DNA of 64,000 bases. It comes from Cricetomys ansorgei (lineage: Eukaryota > Chordata > Mammalia > Rodentia > Nesomyidae). The stretch covers positions 1 through 64,000 of the forward strand of contig JAMJFZ010002549.1 of the NCBI GenBank assembly GCA_026225945.1, given 5' to 3'. The notes beneath the pieces were generated by a model. The model worked only from the letters and a program-made list of their open reading frames with translations, had not been told where the DNA came from and made no database searches. The position numbers were made by a program, and so were the translations under genes. Shown piece after piece: positions 32,231 through 43,601 of the stretch. The first letter of the stretch is position 1. Each line of letters starts with the position of its first letter.

Positions 32231-32234
32231 GTTT

Positions 32235-32925
32235 GGAAACTAGATCTGAATGATATCAATAGAGAATGCTGCACTATACCTGAATCTAGCTAGCTAGTCT
32301 GAGCACTGTGAAACAGATGTCTGCTTCTGACAGTGGAAATGAGAGGCCAGAAGTTGGGTATCAAAGCTCCAAGTACCACAAGAAATGCTGAAAGTGAACA
32401 GGGAACACATATGGTAGAAACCACTCTCCTAAATCTGGAATCAGAGATAAAACTTCAGGAGATAGAGCCTAGTTGGAGAAAGCTCATCACTGGAGAAGGC
32501 TTTCAAGGCTTATGCCTGGCCCCATTGTCTGCTCTTTTTTCTCTGGTTCCTGAGTGTATGAGTGGTTTCTACCATGCGCATTCCATATTCACCTTCACAA
32601 TAATGTTTGAACCCACAACAACATTCCTCAGCTTCTATCTGATGGGCCATTTTGTTCCCTTGACCACAGATAAATATATACATCCTGATCATCTTGGTGA
32701 TGGTGTTAGAACATAGGGTTTTAGAAAGGTGACTGAGTGGAATTAGTGCCGTTTCTAAAGTGAGAATTTAATCTATCATTATATGAGAAAAGAGTAAAGG
32801 ACAGTTCCTCTGATTATGTACCATCTCCCAATAGACACTGACCGTGTAGGCAACTGAATTTTGGTACCCTAGTCTCAAAACTATAGAAATGAATTTCTGT
32901 TGCTTATCCTCTTCCTCGTTTATGG
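32235..32925. other. Non-coding stretch, possible LTR relic
   Basis: The 127-codon frame at 32333-32716 has no recognisable domain. The part 32500-32720 shows weak similarity in order to MaLR-like LTR sequence (TCTCTGGTTCCTGAGTG, then a CCACAGATAAATATATAC block). I do not call a gene here. Confidence 0.35.
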
Positions 32926-32929
32926 TAAT

Positions 32930-33238
32930 CTGCTATTATGGTATGAATGGACTAAATAGTGTGTTTCATAAAATTGGGAAGTTTTCTGTCATAATATCTT
33001 CAAATACTTGTTTTGGAGTATTCTGTCTCTCAACTCCTCCCACCTCTTAGAAAGAATTATAATTTGATCATGCATGATGCCTACTCTTTTGAACAAATCT
33101 GTAAACATATTAACTATAGTTATCTTAAATTTCTTTCAGATGGTCCAAGATTTACAGTCTAATTCCAAATGCCTTGGTGGATTGTTGTAGTTTCTTTTGT
33201 GTTGATTGTTTTCCTGATGCATTGTGTAACTTTTATTT
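32930..33238 (-). mobile_element. Old L1 (L1M-type), minus strand, left of the B1 insertion
   Basis: TCATAATATCTTCAAATACT, TTCTGTCTCTCAACTCC, ATTAACTATAGTTATCTTAA and TCTAATTCCAAATGCC match the reversed 3' region of ancient mammalian L1. The copy is old and gapped and goes on right of the B1 at 33457. Confidence 0.5.
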
Positions 33239-33469
33239 GAAATCCAGATATCTGAGTATTTATTTGTTTTTGTTTTTGGTTTTTTTTTGTTGGTGGCTGT
33301 GAGTTTTCAGTTATTTTTTGAGACAAGGTTTCTCTGTGTAGCCCTGGTTGTCCTGGAACTTGGTCTGTAGAACAGGCTGTCCTCAAACTCACAGAGATCC
33401 ACCTGCCTCTGCCTCCCAAATGCTGGAATTAAAGGTGTGCACCACCACTGCCCAACGAAAACCAGATAT
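33239..33469 (-). mobile_element. B1 SINE, minus strand, with 13-bp target-site duplication
   Basis: The B1 body (about 33312-33456) reads GAGACAAGGTTTCTCTGTGT, AGCCCTGGTTGTCCTGGAAC, CTCAAACTCACAGAGATCCA, CCTGCCTCTGCCTCCCAAAT and GGTGTGCACCACCACTGCCC in reverse, with a T-rich tail at its left. GAAATCCAGATAT (33239-33251) and GAAAACCAGATAT (33457-33469) flank it, one mismatch in 13, showing insertion into the old L1. Confidence 0.92.
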
Positions 33470-33700
33470 TTTTTGAGGGTATCAGATAAAAGTTGGCATA
33501 TTTTGCTATGAATTTATTTGAGATAATGATTTATTAAGTCAAGTTTTTCTAGGTTTGTGTTTTGTTTTCATAATTGTCATTCTTGGTAGCATTGAAAATT
33601 CTGAAGTTTTTCAACACTCCATTCTGCTTAAGATGATATAGTAGTTTAATAAGTAATGTTACCATAGACTGTATCAATAATACTCCTGCTGCTCTCTCTC
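33470..33700 (-). mobile_element. Old L1 (L1M-type), minus strand, right of the B1 insertion
   Basis: Sequence such as GAGGGTATCAGATAAAAGTT and TCAAGTTTTTCTAGGTTTGT continues the old L1 after the B1. The right border is not clear. Confidence 0.4.
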
Positions 33701-33789
33701 TCCCACTAAGTTCTCCTGTGTTCTACTCTCCAAAATTCATGATAATGCCTTTAAGTAATCTGTGTGTGTGTATGTGTGTGTGTAAAATA

Positions 33790-34088
33790 ATTGGTGTGGG
33801 AAATTTTAGTCTACTATGGGTAGCACCATTCCATACACAAGGGTTCCTGAACTGTATAATAGTGGAGACACTGAGCTGAACATAAGCAAGCAAACAAGAG
33901 AGCATGTATCCATTCAATTCTCTCTGCATTTGACTATAGTTGTGATGTGACTAGCTGTTTTTATTTTTGTCTTGATTGCTCCAATGATGGACCGTAAACT
34001 GGATTTGTAAATTGTAAACCCTTTTCTATCCTAAGTTGCTTTCTGTCTGAGTAGCTTATCAGAGCAACAGAAATAAAACTAGAACAAA
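33790..34088 (+). mobile_element. MaLR-type LTR 3' part, plus strand
   Basis: TCTACTATGGGTAGCACCAT, CAAGGGTTCCTGAACTGTAT, GATGTGACTAGCTG, CAATGATGGACCGTAAACTG, ATCCTAAGTTGCTTTCTGTC and GAGCAACAGAAATAAAACTA follow a rodent MaLR LTR in order. The poly(A) signal is changed (TTGTAAACCC instead of AATAAACCC). A TG microsatellite lies at its left. Confidence 0.65.
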
Positions 34089-34089
34089 T

Positions 34090-34400
34090 ATAAATTCCAA
34101 ATGAATTTTCATGTATATAATGCATATAAATGTATATAAATATCAAATAAGAAGGTAAATAGGAAAATAAAATCCAAATATATCCAATACAAATGGCTGA
34201 AAATTTACACACAGACAAAATATTAAGTCATCCTATAAGTAAAACACATTATAGAGGGACTAAGAATATCAGAATTTTCATCCAAATTCATACAAACCAA
34301 AACAATAGTCTAATGTCTTTCAGTGCTAAAGGATCCTAAAAGAAGGATCTATTAAGCCAGAATTCTCTTTCCAGCACAAATCCCTTTTCAAAAATGTAAA
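34090..34400. other. AT-rich non-coding stretch
   Basis: Nothing recognised in this AT-rich interval. Confidence 0.5.
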
Positions 34401-34402
34401 AT

Positions 34403-34574
34403 TGGACAGGAGAGATGGTCAGCAGTTAAGCAGTAATTTCCTGCTCTTCCATAGGAGCTGAGTTGGGCACCCAGCACCCACATGAGATGGCTCAAAAACA
34501 CAAGTAATTCCAGATCCAAGGGATATGATGCCCACTTCTGGACTCCACAGACAACAGCGTTCACATGTTCTCAT

Positions 34575-34621
<47 letters not shown>

Positions 34622-34660
34622 AAATGAAATAAATCTTTAAAATCTCCTGAAATTTGTGGT
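34403..34660 (+). mobile_element. B4/RSINE1 SINE, plus strand, with CA tail
   Basis: GGACAGGAGAGATGGTCAGC (A box), TTGGGCACCCAGCACCCACA, AGTAATTCCAGATCCAAGGG, ATGATGCCCACTTCTGGACT and CACAGACAACAGCG, then a CA run and GAAATAAATCTTTAAAATC. The order fits RSINE1, nearly full length. Confidence 0.8.
34579..34619. repeat. (CA)20 microsatellite
   Basis: Pure CA run in the SINE tail. Confidence 0.95.
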
Positions 34661-34661
34661 T

Positions 34662-36270
34662 CCTTTAAACTCATACTGAGGGAAAATTTTTGACTGCATA
34701 TGTATGCTGCAAATCACCTGAACAGATTTTGAAGAATGTTAGTAGAGAAAACAGAATGAATTGCTTTTATAGCTCTATGATATCTTAACATTATACTTAG
34801 AGTTTTGTAACACGACTTTAAGGTAGATTATACCGAATTGAACATTTATAAGCTAATTCCTGTGTAAGCATGCAGCACAGGGCAGGTAAAGGAATTGAAA
34901 TGTATCTTACATCAGCTGTTGTTCAGAGGGAGACCCACATTCAAAAATAAAGTGTAAAACTTTAGGGAGTAGCAAGCTACCCATGATGCATGAGGAAAAC
35001 AGGCAGTGAGGGCATCTGTGCTGAGCTAGCTAGAGAACATGAAATGACCCAGTAAACTGGCTCTACCTCTAAGGCACCTTAGTAACTGAAGATGCAAAGA
35101 GCCAAGAGCCACAAAACCTGTTCACAGATTTAGCTTAAAGTCATATTTAGACCTGGGTAACTTGGAGTGAGTTGCAAGCAACAGTTCACAAAAGGCCATG
35201 GATAGCTATTTATGTCAGGTCAAAATCCATTACTCCAGGGACACAGAAATGAATTATTGACTTCAAGGAGACCATACTCAATACATTTGAATGCAGGGAG
35301 TTTAACTCAAATGCCTATTTACAATGAAAATCTTGTTTTTCCTTTCTTAGTACCTAGTACATAGTAGACTGATGTTTATAGCATTGCATGCCCAATAGCA
35401 CCCCAAAGACAGACCTTTATCTTCAGAACAGTTACTTAAAGCAAGAGTAGCCTTCAGTCCAAACTGTCCAATCCACTGCTAAAGTTTCAGGGTATGTGGT
35501 AAACCTCCAAGGATAATACTTATAAGGAGCCTGTTGTTCAAAAAGATAAGTTTTACTGACCTTACAGTTGGTTTTGCTTTAAAATCACTTTCACTCCAAC
35601 ACCCATATTCAGCCTTCTTCACTCTGTGTTTTCTACTGTGTTCTCCAACTCTATAAATATTTAGGGATTTCACATTAGAGTCTTACAACTGCTTCCAACT
35701 AAAAATCTGACTTTTACCTTGGTGCCCTGAACACAGGAGCTCAAAACTCACATTTTTTCACCTCCTTGCAAATGCTCACTGGGTTGCTAAGACATAGCTG
35801 ATCTAAGCACTGAGGGAGAGCCTTGGCAAAGCAGAGCAGTGAGGAAATGATAGCTTAGTGGCATCCTGCTGCCTTGGATTGTCCTTGGACAATGACCTCA
35901 CTACCTTCTCTGTTGGAAGTGGAGAATGGAAGCAGGCCTCACTGCCCTTTGACAACTTGGGGGATCTGCGCATTCTCCTCTAGTTCCAGTTTCCTTCACT
36001 ATGAGAGACATGTATCCACCTCAGGCCTGAGGCTAAACTGCCAAGCCTGGCACCTTATCAAGTATTCTCATAAAGTTTAATATAATCAACCTCACTTAGA
36101 AAAATGGTAATTTCTTTGACTTTAAGAGCTTATTTGGTTGAAAAAATCCTCTATCATTGCATAATTATCTTATAAATAGACCTATAAACTATGTCTAGCT
36201 CATTCTTCCCAAAAGTGAATTGTAAGATTCATATATTAAAAATTAACAAACATATCTTTGGTAGGTATTC
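34662..36270. other. Non-repetitive, non-coding stretch
   Basis: About 1.6 kb with no element I can name with confidence. TAGTTCCAGTTTCCTTCAC near 35980 recalls a MIR-like motif, too short to call. Frames are at most 68 codons, on both strands. Confidence 0.4.
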
Positions 36271-36277
36271 AAAAACA

Positions 36278-36512
36278 AACACTTTATTTTATTAGTTTTT
36301 TATTTTATTTTATATGTATGAGAGTTTTCCCTGCATATTTGTCTCTGCACCACATCCATGCCTGGTGCCCACAAAGGCCAGAAGAGAGCACTGGATTCTA
36401 GGACACTGGTGTTACAGACTGTTGTGAACCATGTGTATGCTGGGAATTGAGCCGAGTCCTCTGAAAGAGCAGCAAGTTCTTTCAGCCAACGAGCCATCTT
36501 CCTAAGTCCCTA
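36278..36512 (-). mobile_element. B4/RSINE1 SINE, minus strand, full length
   Basis: TTTATATGTATGAGAGTTTT, CCTGCATATTTGTCTCTGCA, ATGCCTGGTGCCCACAAAGG, CCAGAAGAGAGCACTGGATT, TATGCTGGGAATTGAGCCGA, GTCCTCTGAAAGAGCAGCAA and CAACGAGCCATCTTCC run from tail to head in reverse. One of the clearer SINEs in the window. Confidence 0.88.
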
Positions 36513-36519
36513 CTGTATT

Positions 36520-37368
36520 GCTTTTGTAGAATAATATAAACATCTGCACTTAAGGAATCCATTTCTTATTTTTCATATTCTAGATAATAATCTAAAATAT
36601 TCTAATAAAAACAATCACAAAATAAGATGAATACCAAATACAGAATACATGATATGTAGCAATAAATATAGTGTAAAGAAATGTGAAATGTTCTAAATAC
36701 CCATGAATAATGAAGTAGTCACGGCCACTTACAGAACTGACTGTTGAACAGTCTCTGAAAAGTTCCTAGGTGAAGAAATGTTACTAAAATATTAAAATAG
36801 AATATGGTTTAGAACTCCAATTCAACACTTTTAGGGATCTTTAAGGAAATAATATAAATATATACTTATGTATAATATATAACTACAAATGTACATGTGC
36901 ATATATAAGAATGGAATATATTCAAATGCATATTATATATATGTAAAGCGTATTTGCATATGTAAAGTGATTTGTGTCTAGATGCAGAAACACTTACTTC
37001 TATATATATGCATACATATTTATGTTTTTACATGGGGTTTGTATTGATGCATAGTATTTATCGGCTATTCATTGAACATGTTAAATACTCTAAATGCATT
37101 ATGTAACATTTTATATAAAATCCATAAATTAACTTTTAGCAGTTTATTCTACCAAAGCCTTAGAGAGGTTAAAACTCAGAGAACTATCAGGTAACCCACA
37201 GGGGAAGAATATGAAAGATGAAGGACTTTGAAAGCTACATTGTATGACTCAAAGTGAGCATACACTATACAACATAGTCTGTATATTCTATGAGGATTTA
37301 TTAATACTAAACTACTAACAATGTTAAGATAATTTCAGTCTGGTTATTTACTGGTTTATGGATTTTTA
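36520..37368. other. AT-rich non-coding stretch
   Basis: Very AT-rich, with TATATA-type low complexity at about 36850-37030. No repeat family or gene recognised. Confidence 0.5.
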
Positions 37369-37369
37369 T

Positions 37370-37514
37370 TTGTTTGTTGCTGTTACTGTTTTTATGATAC
37401 AGTCTCATGCAGCTAGCTTGACCTCAAACTTGCTATGAAGTTAGTTATGAGGCAATCCTACTGCCTCCACTGTGATTGCTGGGATTACAGGTGTGAGCCA
37501 CAATACCTGGCTTT
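37370..37514 (-). mobile_element. B1 SINE, minus strand
   Basis: ATGATACAGTCTCATGCAGC, TAGCTTGACCTCAAACTTGC, ATCCTACTGCCTCCACTGTG and TTGCTGGGATTACAGGTGTG are a reversed B1 of an older type. Nearly full length, diverged. Confidence 0.85.
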
Positions 37515-37515
37515 A

Positions 37516-38020
37516 CTCTTATATTTAGTCAGGATTGACTACATTCATAGAATCTGGGTTCTCTCTGTGATAATGCTGTAATGTCTGTTGAAAATGGTCA
37601 ATCTTAGCTGGCACTTTAAAACCAAAGCTATAGCACGTCCCTACTTCTTGTATTTACTCAGACGGAGCAAGGAGTCTCCCCAAAAAGAAATCTAAATCAA
37701 AATAAAAGCTTCATATTTGAACTGTGATTTGGGGACAATTGCATAGGCTTCTCCTAATAACATCTGCCTCAAAGACTTTTCTGCAAAGATCAAATACATA
37801 ATCATTTATGTTATATTACCAGAAATAGTTTCTGGCAGACTGCAAACATAAATGGCCTCCTCATTTGGTTGACTGCTATTAAGTTAATAAGTAAAACCTA
37901 CATAGAGCAATATCAAACCTAAAATTTAAAAAAATATACATATGTTGTTATTTCCTAGGTTCTTTCTGTCTCCTCTGTTAGTTTTTATGTAGATACCCAC
38001 TTTAAGGAATGGTTTCTAAC
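37516..38020. other. Non-coding stretch, nothing recognised
   Basis: No repeat family or coding signal that I can support. Confidence 0.45.
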
Positions 38021-38024
38021 AGGA

Positions 38025-38545
38025 TATCTGCCATAGTTACAGACATCCTAGCATCCTCCTCTAAGTTTCCGGGGACACCATGAAGGATGAGACAGAAAGA
38101 ATGTGAGAGCCAGAAGAAAAGGAGCAGGGTTGGAATGCCATGTGGCATGACATAGCCATTAGAATCATGAACTCACAGCAACTACAGTTACTTGCACTGA
38201 GCTCTCATAAGACTGCCTGCAATCAGTTAGGGATGAAGGAGGGGTGCATGGGTCCCTGCCTCACTTCTTGATGAACTAATGTGTACAGATCAATTCGGGA
38301 TGGGCAAGTCAATGTCTTCAGTTGTGTGCCCACTGAAGAGCCCACTGAAATCTCTAGCATAGCATATAATTTTTAACCCACACACTCAGTCTTGGTTAAA
38401 CTCAGTGGTTTATGAAACAAAACAAATCAAAAAGGCATGCGTATGAGAATGAGATTGTAGGAAGGGCTGAGTGTAGACAGAGGTGGGAGGGAGCTTAGAG
38501 AGGTGATGTGTCAGAGTTATCAAGACTTAAATTTTGTCAAGGAAA
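38025..38545 (+). mobile_element. Rodent L1 (Lx-type) 3' UTR, plus strand
   Basis: GGATGAGACAGAAAGAATGT, GAGAGCCAGAAGAAAAGGAG, GTGGCATGACATAGCCATTA, ATCATGAACTCACAGCAACT, GCCTGCAATCAGTTAGGGAT, TTGGTTAAACTCAGTGGTTT and AAAAAGGCATGCGTATGAGA follow the murine L1 3' UTR in plus orientation. It has G-rich and A-rich 3' parts but no clean tail. Confidence 0.8.
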
Positions 38546-38549
38546 CAAG

Positions 38550-40175
38550 AACAAAACAAATCTAATTAGTGTTTTTAAAAACCTCAAATAAAATATAAAT
38601 AGGTTCAAATGCAACTGAAATACCTAACCTTTGTAAGATCAAATAGCAGTCATCCAGCCACATCACTAACTGGCCTCAAAGTAGTATCTACAGCCACACA
38701 GGATGGCAAGTATAAATGGCCTCTGTGTTTACTAGCCACAGATCTACTGACATGAGGAGGTAATTTGGGAATAATGAACACTTCCTCAAGGTACACAGTG
38801 AATCTGCTGTAAATTCTTTCCTATGAGTTTTCTCATCTATCAAATAGAACAGGAGAGTTTCACCTTACCTACTGGAAATTGCTGCCAAGTGGATATATTG
38901 ATTCAGCGGGCCATTTAATGTGGTAGGTGTCTATTATGTTTTACCACACTGGTAAATGGGGTTTATTTAATCCCATTCTCAGTTTAAAAGGTTTCAGTGT
39001 TGATAAAATCTGCAAAGACAGATGTGCAATAAATTGTGGTCTTTTAATGGAATTACTGCAGAGAATAAAAACTAAAGAAAGATGCTTACCTAGAAGTGTA
39101 AATCGCTTGAGAATTTCCCTACATAAAATGTTTTTTGGAGAAGCCTGTTGGTAAGCTAAGTTATTTCACTCCCATAAATATAGCTTCCATTTTAAACAAT
39201 TATTTTCCTTAAGTTAAAATCATTTCATTTCAAGTACAGAAAAGAAAAAAAAAAGTAATAAAAGTATGTTGTGGATTTGATTGACTGGTCCAGTAAACTG
39301 GCGTAATGAGAGCAAGACCAAGTGTGTCATCACTCCTGACACAGGGAGCAAGTCTGCCCCTTAGGTTTAACACCGCCCCCAAGCAGCTCCTTGCTCATCC
39401 CTTCACATCTGATGACATGTGTGCAGTACTAAATGGATGTTTAAGTTCTAACGATTTCATTTTTACATTCCTCACCTTATCTCTGATCCTGTAAGCTTCT
39501 TAAATGATTAAATTCATTTCCACATTTGGCCTCACAGGTATTACATCCCAAGTAATGGATACTGAAAATAGATGGATGATGTTTGCCTCTTCAAAACACT
39601 GATAATTAATACTCATAGCAGGTTTAGAAAAAATGGAGAGAGGAGAAAACTGAAAGAGAAAAGAAAATTTAATAATCAATCAAAACTGTCTGGTATTTTC
39701 ATTTGGAAAGTTTCCATGAGTTTCTGCTTAGCATATAATATTGTGGTTTTGGTTAGATTCAACACTATATCACAACTATTTCCTCTGTCACCAAAATTCT
39801 TGCTATGTGATGTATATTTTTGCATAACATGTTCTCTAATGTAGCTCCATAGCTTATGATACCTACTTTTATTTTAGGATATCAGCTTTCATACATCATG
39901 CCACAAGAGTAAAATTTTATATTTCCTTATATGAAATGATGGATAACCATACCCATATTTTTACCCCTAGATACATGCTGACAAATATTCCCAAAAATGT
40001 TATGAAGTATACAAAGACATTTTTGAGACTATAAAATCTAAATCAACATTGCCTTAAAAGTTTTCCTCACTTGATCGTAAAAATTGACTTACTAAAACTC
40101 ATTGGGTGTCAAAAGCTGACCTGAACTGATATGACTTAAAATGTCAAAGCCTTTCACGATGAGTAGAAATGTACC
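38550..40175. other. Non-repetitive, non-coding stretch
   Basis: About 1.6 kb. A TTTTCTCATCTATCAAATAG motif near 38828 and a TCCTCAAGGTACACAGTGAA motif near 38783 recall ancient MIR/L2 sequences but are too short and inconsistent in strand to call. An A9 run lies near 39247. Confidence 0.4.
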
Positions 40176-40179
40176 TGCA

Positions 40180-40307
40180 GACATTTACATTATTCTTCCT
40201 TCCCTTTCTTCCTCTAAACCTTCCTCATGTTCTCCCTCTCTAGCCCTTCCCATGTTGTCCCACCCCTCTCAAATTGATGGTCTCTCCTTCTTTATTATTG
40301 TTACATT
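40180..40307 (-). mobile_element. L1 3' UTR, minus strand, left of the GATA array
   Basis: TTCCTTCCCTTTCTTCCTCT, AAACCTTCCTCATGTTCTCC, CTCAAATTGATGGTCTCTCC and TTTATTATTGTTACATTGAT are the reversed end of the murine L1 3' UTR up to the point where several L1 copies carry a microsatellite. Confidence 0.75.
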
Positions 40308-40414
40308 GATGATAGATAGATGGATAGAAGATAGATAGATAATTGATAGATAGATGATAGATAGATAGATGATAGATAGATAGATGATAGATAGATGATA
40401 GATAGATGATAGAT

Positions 40415-40449
<35 letters not shown>

Positions 40450-40482
40450 GATAGATAGATGATAGATAGATAGATGATAGAT

Positions 40483-40533
<51 letters not shown>

Positions 40534-40557
40534 GATAGATAGATGATAGATAGATAG

Positions 40558-40633
<76 letters not shown>

Positions 40634-40788
40634 GATAGATAGATGATAGATAGATGATAGATAGATAGATAGATGATAGATAGATAGAGAGATAGGTGAT
40701 AGATGATAGATGATAGATAGATGATAAATAGAGAGAGAGAGATAGGTGATAGATAGATAGATAGATAGATGATAGATAGATAGATGAT

Positions 40789-40842
<54 letters not shown>
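40308..40842. repeat. 535-bp (GATA)n array with GATGATA interruptions
   Basis: Almost entirely GATA on the plus strand, with frequent GATGATA and some GAAGATA, GAGAGA and AGGTGATA interruptions. It lies at the microsatellite site of an L1 3' UTR. The 219- and 198-codon minus-strand frames (Tyr-Leu-Ser-Ile repeats) are translations of the array, not genes. Confidence 0.97.
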
Positions 40843-41785
40843 GCCGACTGAGTCTTATTTTGTTGTATATGTATATATGGTTTGAGGCATTGACCACTTT
40901 CTATTAGGTAATCAATTAAGGGGTTCATCTCTGGGTGAGGTTAAGTTTCTCTCAACAGTCATCAGATGCCTGTAATTTTTTGTCAAGGGGTGGGACTTCA
41001 TAGTTTCTCCTCTTCATGTCTATTGGTATTGTTACTGTTTAGGCCTTGTCTAGGTAGCCAATTCTAGAAGAGTTTAGAATCTCACATCAGATTTCTTGGT
41101 CCTCTGGCTCTCACAATCTTTTTTTCTTCTTTTCTGTGATGTTCTCTGAGCTTTTAGATGCAAGAGTCGTGTTGAAGTTTCATTCACTAAGGCTGGGCTT
41201 CTCATGATCCATTCGTCTCTGCATTGTATTCAGTTGTGGTTTTGTGTCATGGTCTCCATTTACCATGAAGAGAAGCTGTTTCGATGAGGAAGAGATAATG
41301 GGAGACAGCTACACTTGTCTGTGAGTAGAACAATGTATTTTATGATATACTTCGGTACTGATTCTGGTTTGGTAAATGGTGGCAGTAGGTTCTCTTCTAA
41401 GATCCATGGCTTCACCTAGCCTGACTAGCTGCATAGGTTTCTAGGACCAGGCATGATTGCCCTCCTGTTGAGTGGGCCTCAAGTCCAATTAGATAATTGT
41501 TGTTTCCTGCCAAGATATGAGCGTCATTATTGTTCCTTCAGTTATATCTTGTCATGCTGGTCAGTGTTGTATTTCATAGGTATGATAGCTGGGTCAGATT
41601 ATTGTTTTTGTCCATCCCTTGGCACATACTTTTTGGTACTATGGGAGCTTGATTACAGGAAGGAGTCTTTCTGGATATCTAACTTGATTCAACTGAGTCC
41701 TGTGCCCTAAGTGTGTCTTTGGCAATAGGTACTTTACCACCCATAAAATGCCACAGCGAGGAGGGGTTATAAAGAATTTACTGCA
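40843..41785 (-). mobile_element. L1 3' UTR, minus strand, right of the GATA array
   Basis: GCCTTGTCTAGGTAGCCAAT, TTTCTTGGTCCTCTGGCTCT, TTTTCTGTGATGTTCTCTGA, AGAGAAGCTGTTTCGATGAG, GGTTTCTAGGACCAGGCATG, ATTGCCCTCCTGTTGAGTGG, AGTCCAATTAGATAATTGTT and TTTGGCAATAGGTACTTTAC are successive reversed L1 3' UTR blocks. Confidence 0.82.
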
Positions 41786-41789
41786 AGAT

Positions 41790-42925
41790 TCAGGCCTCCA
41801 GTGGGTGAACTGGAGATAGACCATGGAGGAAGAGAGACATCTCCAGCTTGGATGTTGTTAGCAAAGAGGAGTGATTGAAATTAGATATCTTAATAACTTA
41901 TAAGTAAGTAAAAAGACACATAAATTACCCCTTTAAGAAAAATAAATATTTAAACCTGCTTCTTTCATTATTTATAGGTCCGACAATGCTAGTTTATTCT
42001 ATTTCACTTTATCGTTGTCTCAGCTTGACCTCGTCTGAGTGTGGTATTCTATGAAACTGATCACGTACAAAAATATGAAAATAAAAATGGTACAGCCTTA
42101 GGAAGGACGAAGTCAGTTCTCAGATGGGCAAAAGCTAATTTCCTTTCATTTTTTCATGTTCTCATTATAAATTTGATTTGCTCTAGTTAGAAATGTACAC
42201 ATATTTTGCTACAGAATTAGTAAACTGTTTAGAGACTCGTCCTTCAGAGACTGCCGATGGATATATATTGTCTTAACTTTCTAACATTCAGGCAAAATGA
42301 ATTTTAATGCACATTTGTCCTCAGGCTTTCAAGACAAAAGTGCTGAGCCTGTAGAATTTCACAACCAAATGTACAAATGAGCTGGAAGGGCCATTGTATT
42401 GCAGACTCATCAGCACTGAGTATCCTGACTTTTAGAAAGCACGCTTCATTGCAGAAGTGGATTGCAGTACCATAATTACTAACAGGATGCCTAGTATATG
42501 AAGGCCTAATATTGACAAAGTGTGATGCCTTTCCATGATGACTGTTTGGTTCTCCGCTACTCCTAACTCCTGTCTGCTGTCACCATCTCTTGTATCCCAA
42601 CCTTCTTATGGTCATTTCTTTCAGTTCCCTTACATGTGCTACAATGTGAGCCTAAACAGAGGCATCAAGAGAAGAGACACTGACTACAAGAATGAACTGT
42701 AGCTGCCACCCTTCAAGGGAGTGGATATTTTTTCTTTTACGTTCACTAGAGTTGTACCTGATAAAGGGTAGATTAAACTTCTTGTTCGTGACAAATCACC
42801 AACCTGAGAGTGTGACAGAAGGTAGAAATACTATACAGTGCATTAAATGTTTACATTATTTAAAATATTAAACAACTGCTATAAGTTGACTATTGGTTTT
42901 AAAATAATATGTGAAGTGTATTGAA
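41790..42925. other. Non-repetitive, non-coding stretch
   Basis: About 1.1 kb. No element or frame recognised. Confidence 0.45.
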
Positions 42926-42928
42926 TTT

Positions 42929-43212
42929 GGGATTGGAGAGGTATTTTAGTGGGTAACAGCATTTGCTGAGAAAGCATGAAAATCTGAGCTTGAACAACCC
43001 AGCACTTAAGTATAAATTCAGTACGGACAGTGATTTTTCTGCAACCATAGCTTAAGTGGATTCTGGAACCTTGCTGGCCAGCAGCTTAACCAAAGTTGTA
43101 AGTTTCACGTACAGCTAGAGACCTTTTCTTGAAGGATTAAATTTGAGGATGATATAGGAAAATACCCAGCATACTGTGTGCATATAATTTAAAATAAAAT
43201 ATTTAAAAAGAA
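42929..43212 (+). mobile_element. B4-family SINE, plus strand, diverged
   Basis: TTGGAGAGGTATTTTAGTGG (A-box side), GAGCTTGAACAACCCAGCAC, TTGCTGGCCAGCAGCTTAAC, GCTAGAGACCTTTTCTTGAA and AAAATAAAATATTTAAAAAG follow the long rodent SINE in order. Heavily mutated. Confidence 0.6.
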
Positions 43213-43236
43213 GGCAAAATAATCCTATTGGCTATT

Positions 43237-43240
<4 letters not shown>

Positions 43241-43288
<48 letters not shown>
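43241..43288. repeat. (TG)24 microsatellite
   Basis: Uninterrupted TG run. Confidence 0.95.
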
Positions 43289-43289
<1 letters not shown>

Positions 43290-43290
<1 letters not shown>

Positions 43291-43598
43291 CTATTGAAAT
43301 TTGATAGATTTTGGAAGAAGAGTCACTTTGCTTTAATGATGCTACCTCTGATACATCAACCACATGCCAAGAAAGGACTCACACCCAAGATTAGCTGGGT
43401 AACAGAAACTGTACTATATGGGAAATGAAAAGAAAAGAAAAAGAAGATGATTCAAAATTGGCTGTAAATGGATGGGAAGGTAGAGAAGATAGTTATTGGA
43501 AGAGTTAGGAATGGATATGTTCAAAATGCATTGCATGTAATTTTCAAAGATAAATAGAATATTGCTAGACAGGAAATTAAGGATCTTAAAATCTTAAA
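43290..43598. other. Non-coding stretch, nothing recognised
   Basis: Includes an AAAAG-rich spot near 43428. No element recognised. Confidence 0.45.
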
Positions 43599-43601
43599 GG
43601 A

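Noticed and set aside
32333..32716. 127-codon plus-strand frame
   Set aside because: No recognisable domain, composition is ordinary, and the region weakly resembles LTR sequence. Not enough to call a gene.
35975..36010. Possible MIR fragment (TAGTTCCAGTTTCCTTCAC)
   Set aside because: Too short, with no flanking MIR sequence.
38780..38860. Possible MIR/L2 motifs
   Set aside because: The two motifs point to different orientations and are each about 20 bases, so they may be chance.
40269..40928. 219- and 198-codon frames with Tyr-Leu-Ser-Ile repeats
   Set aside because: They arise from the GATA array; no start context, splice signal or domain supports a gene.
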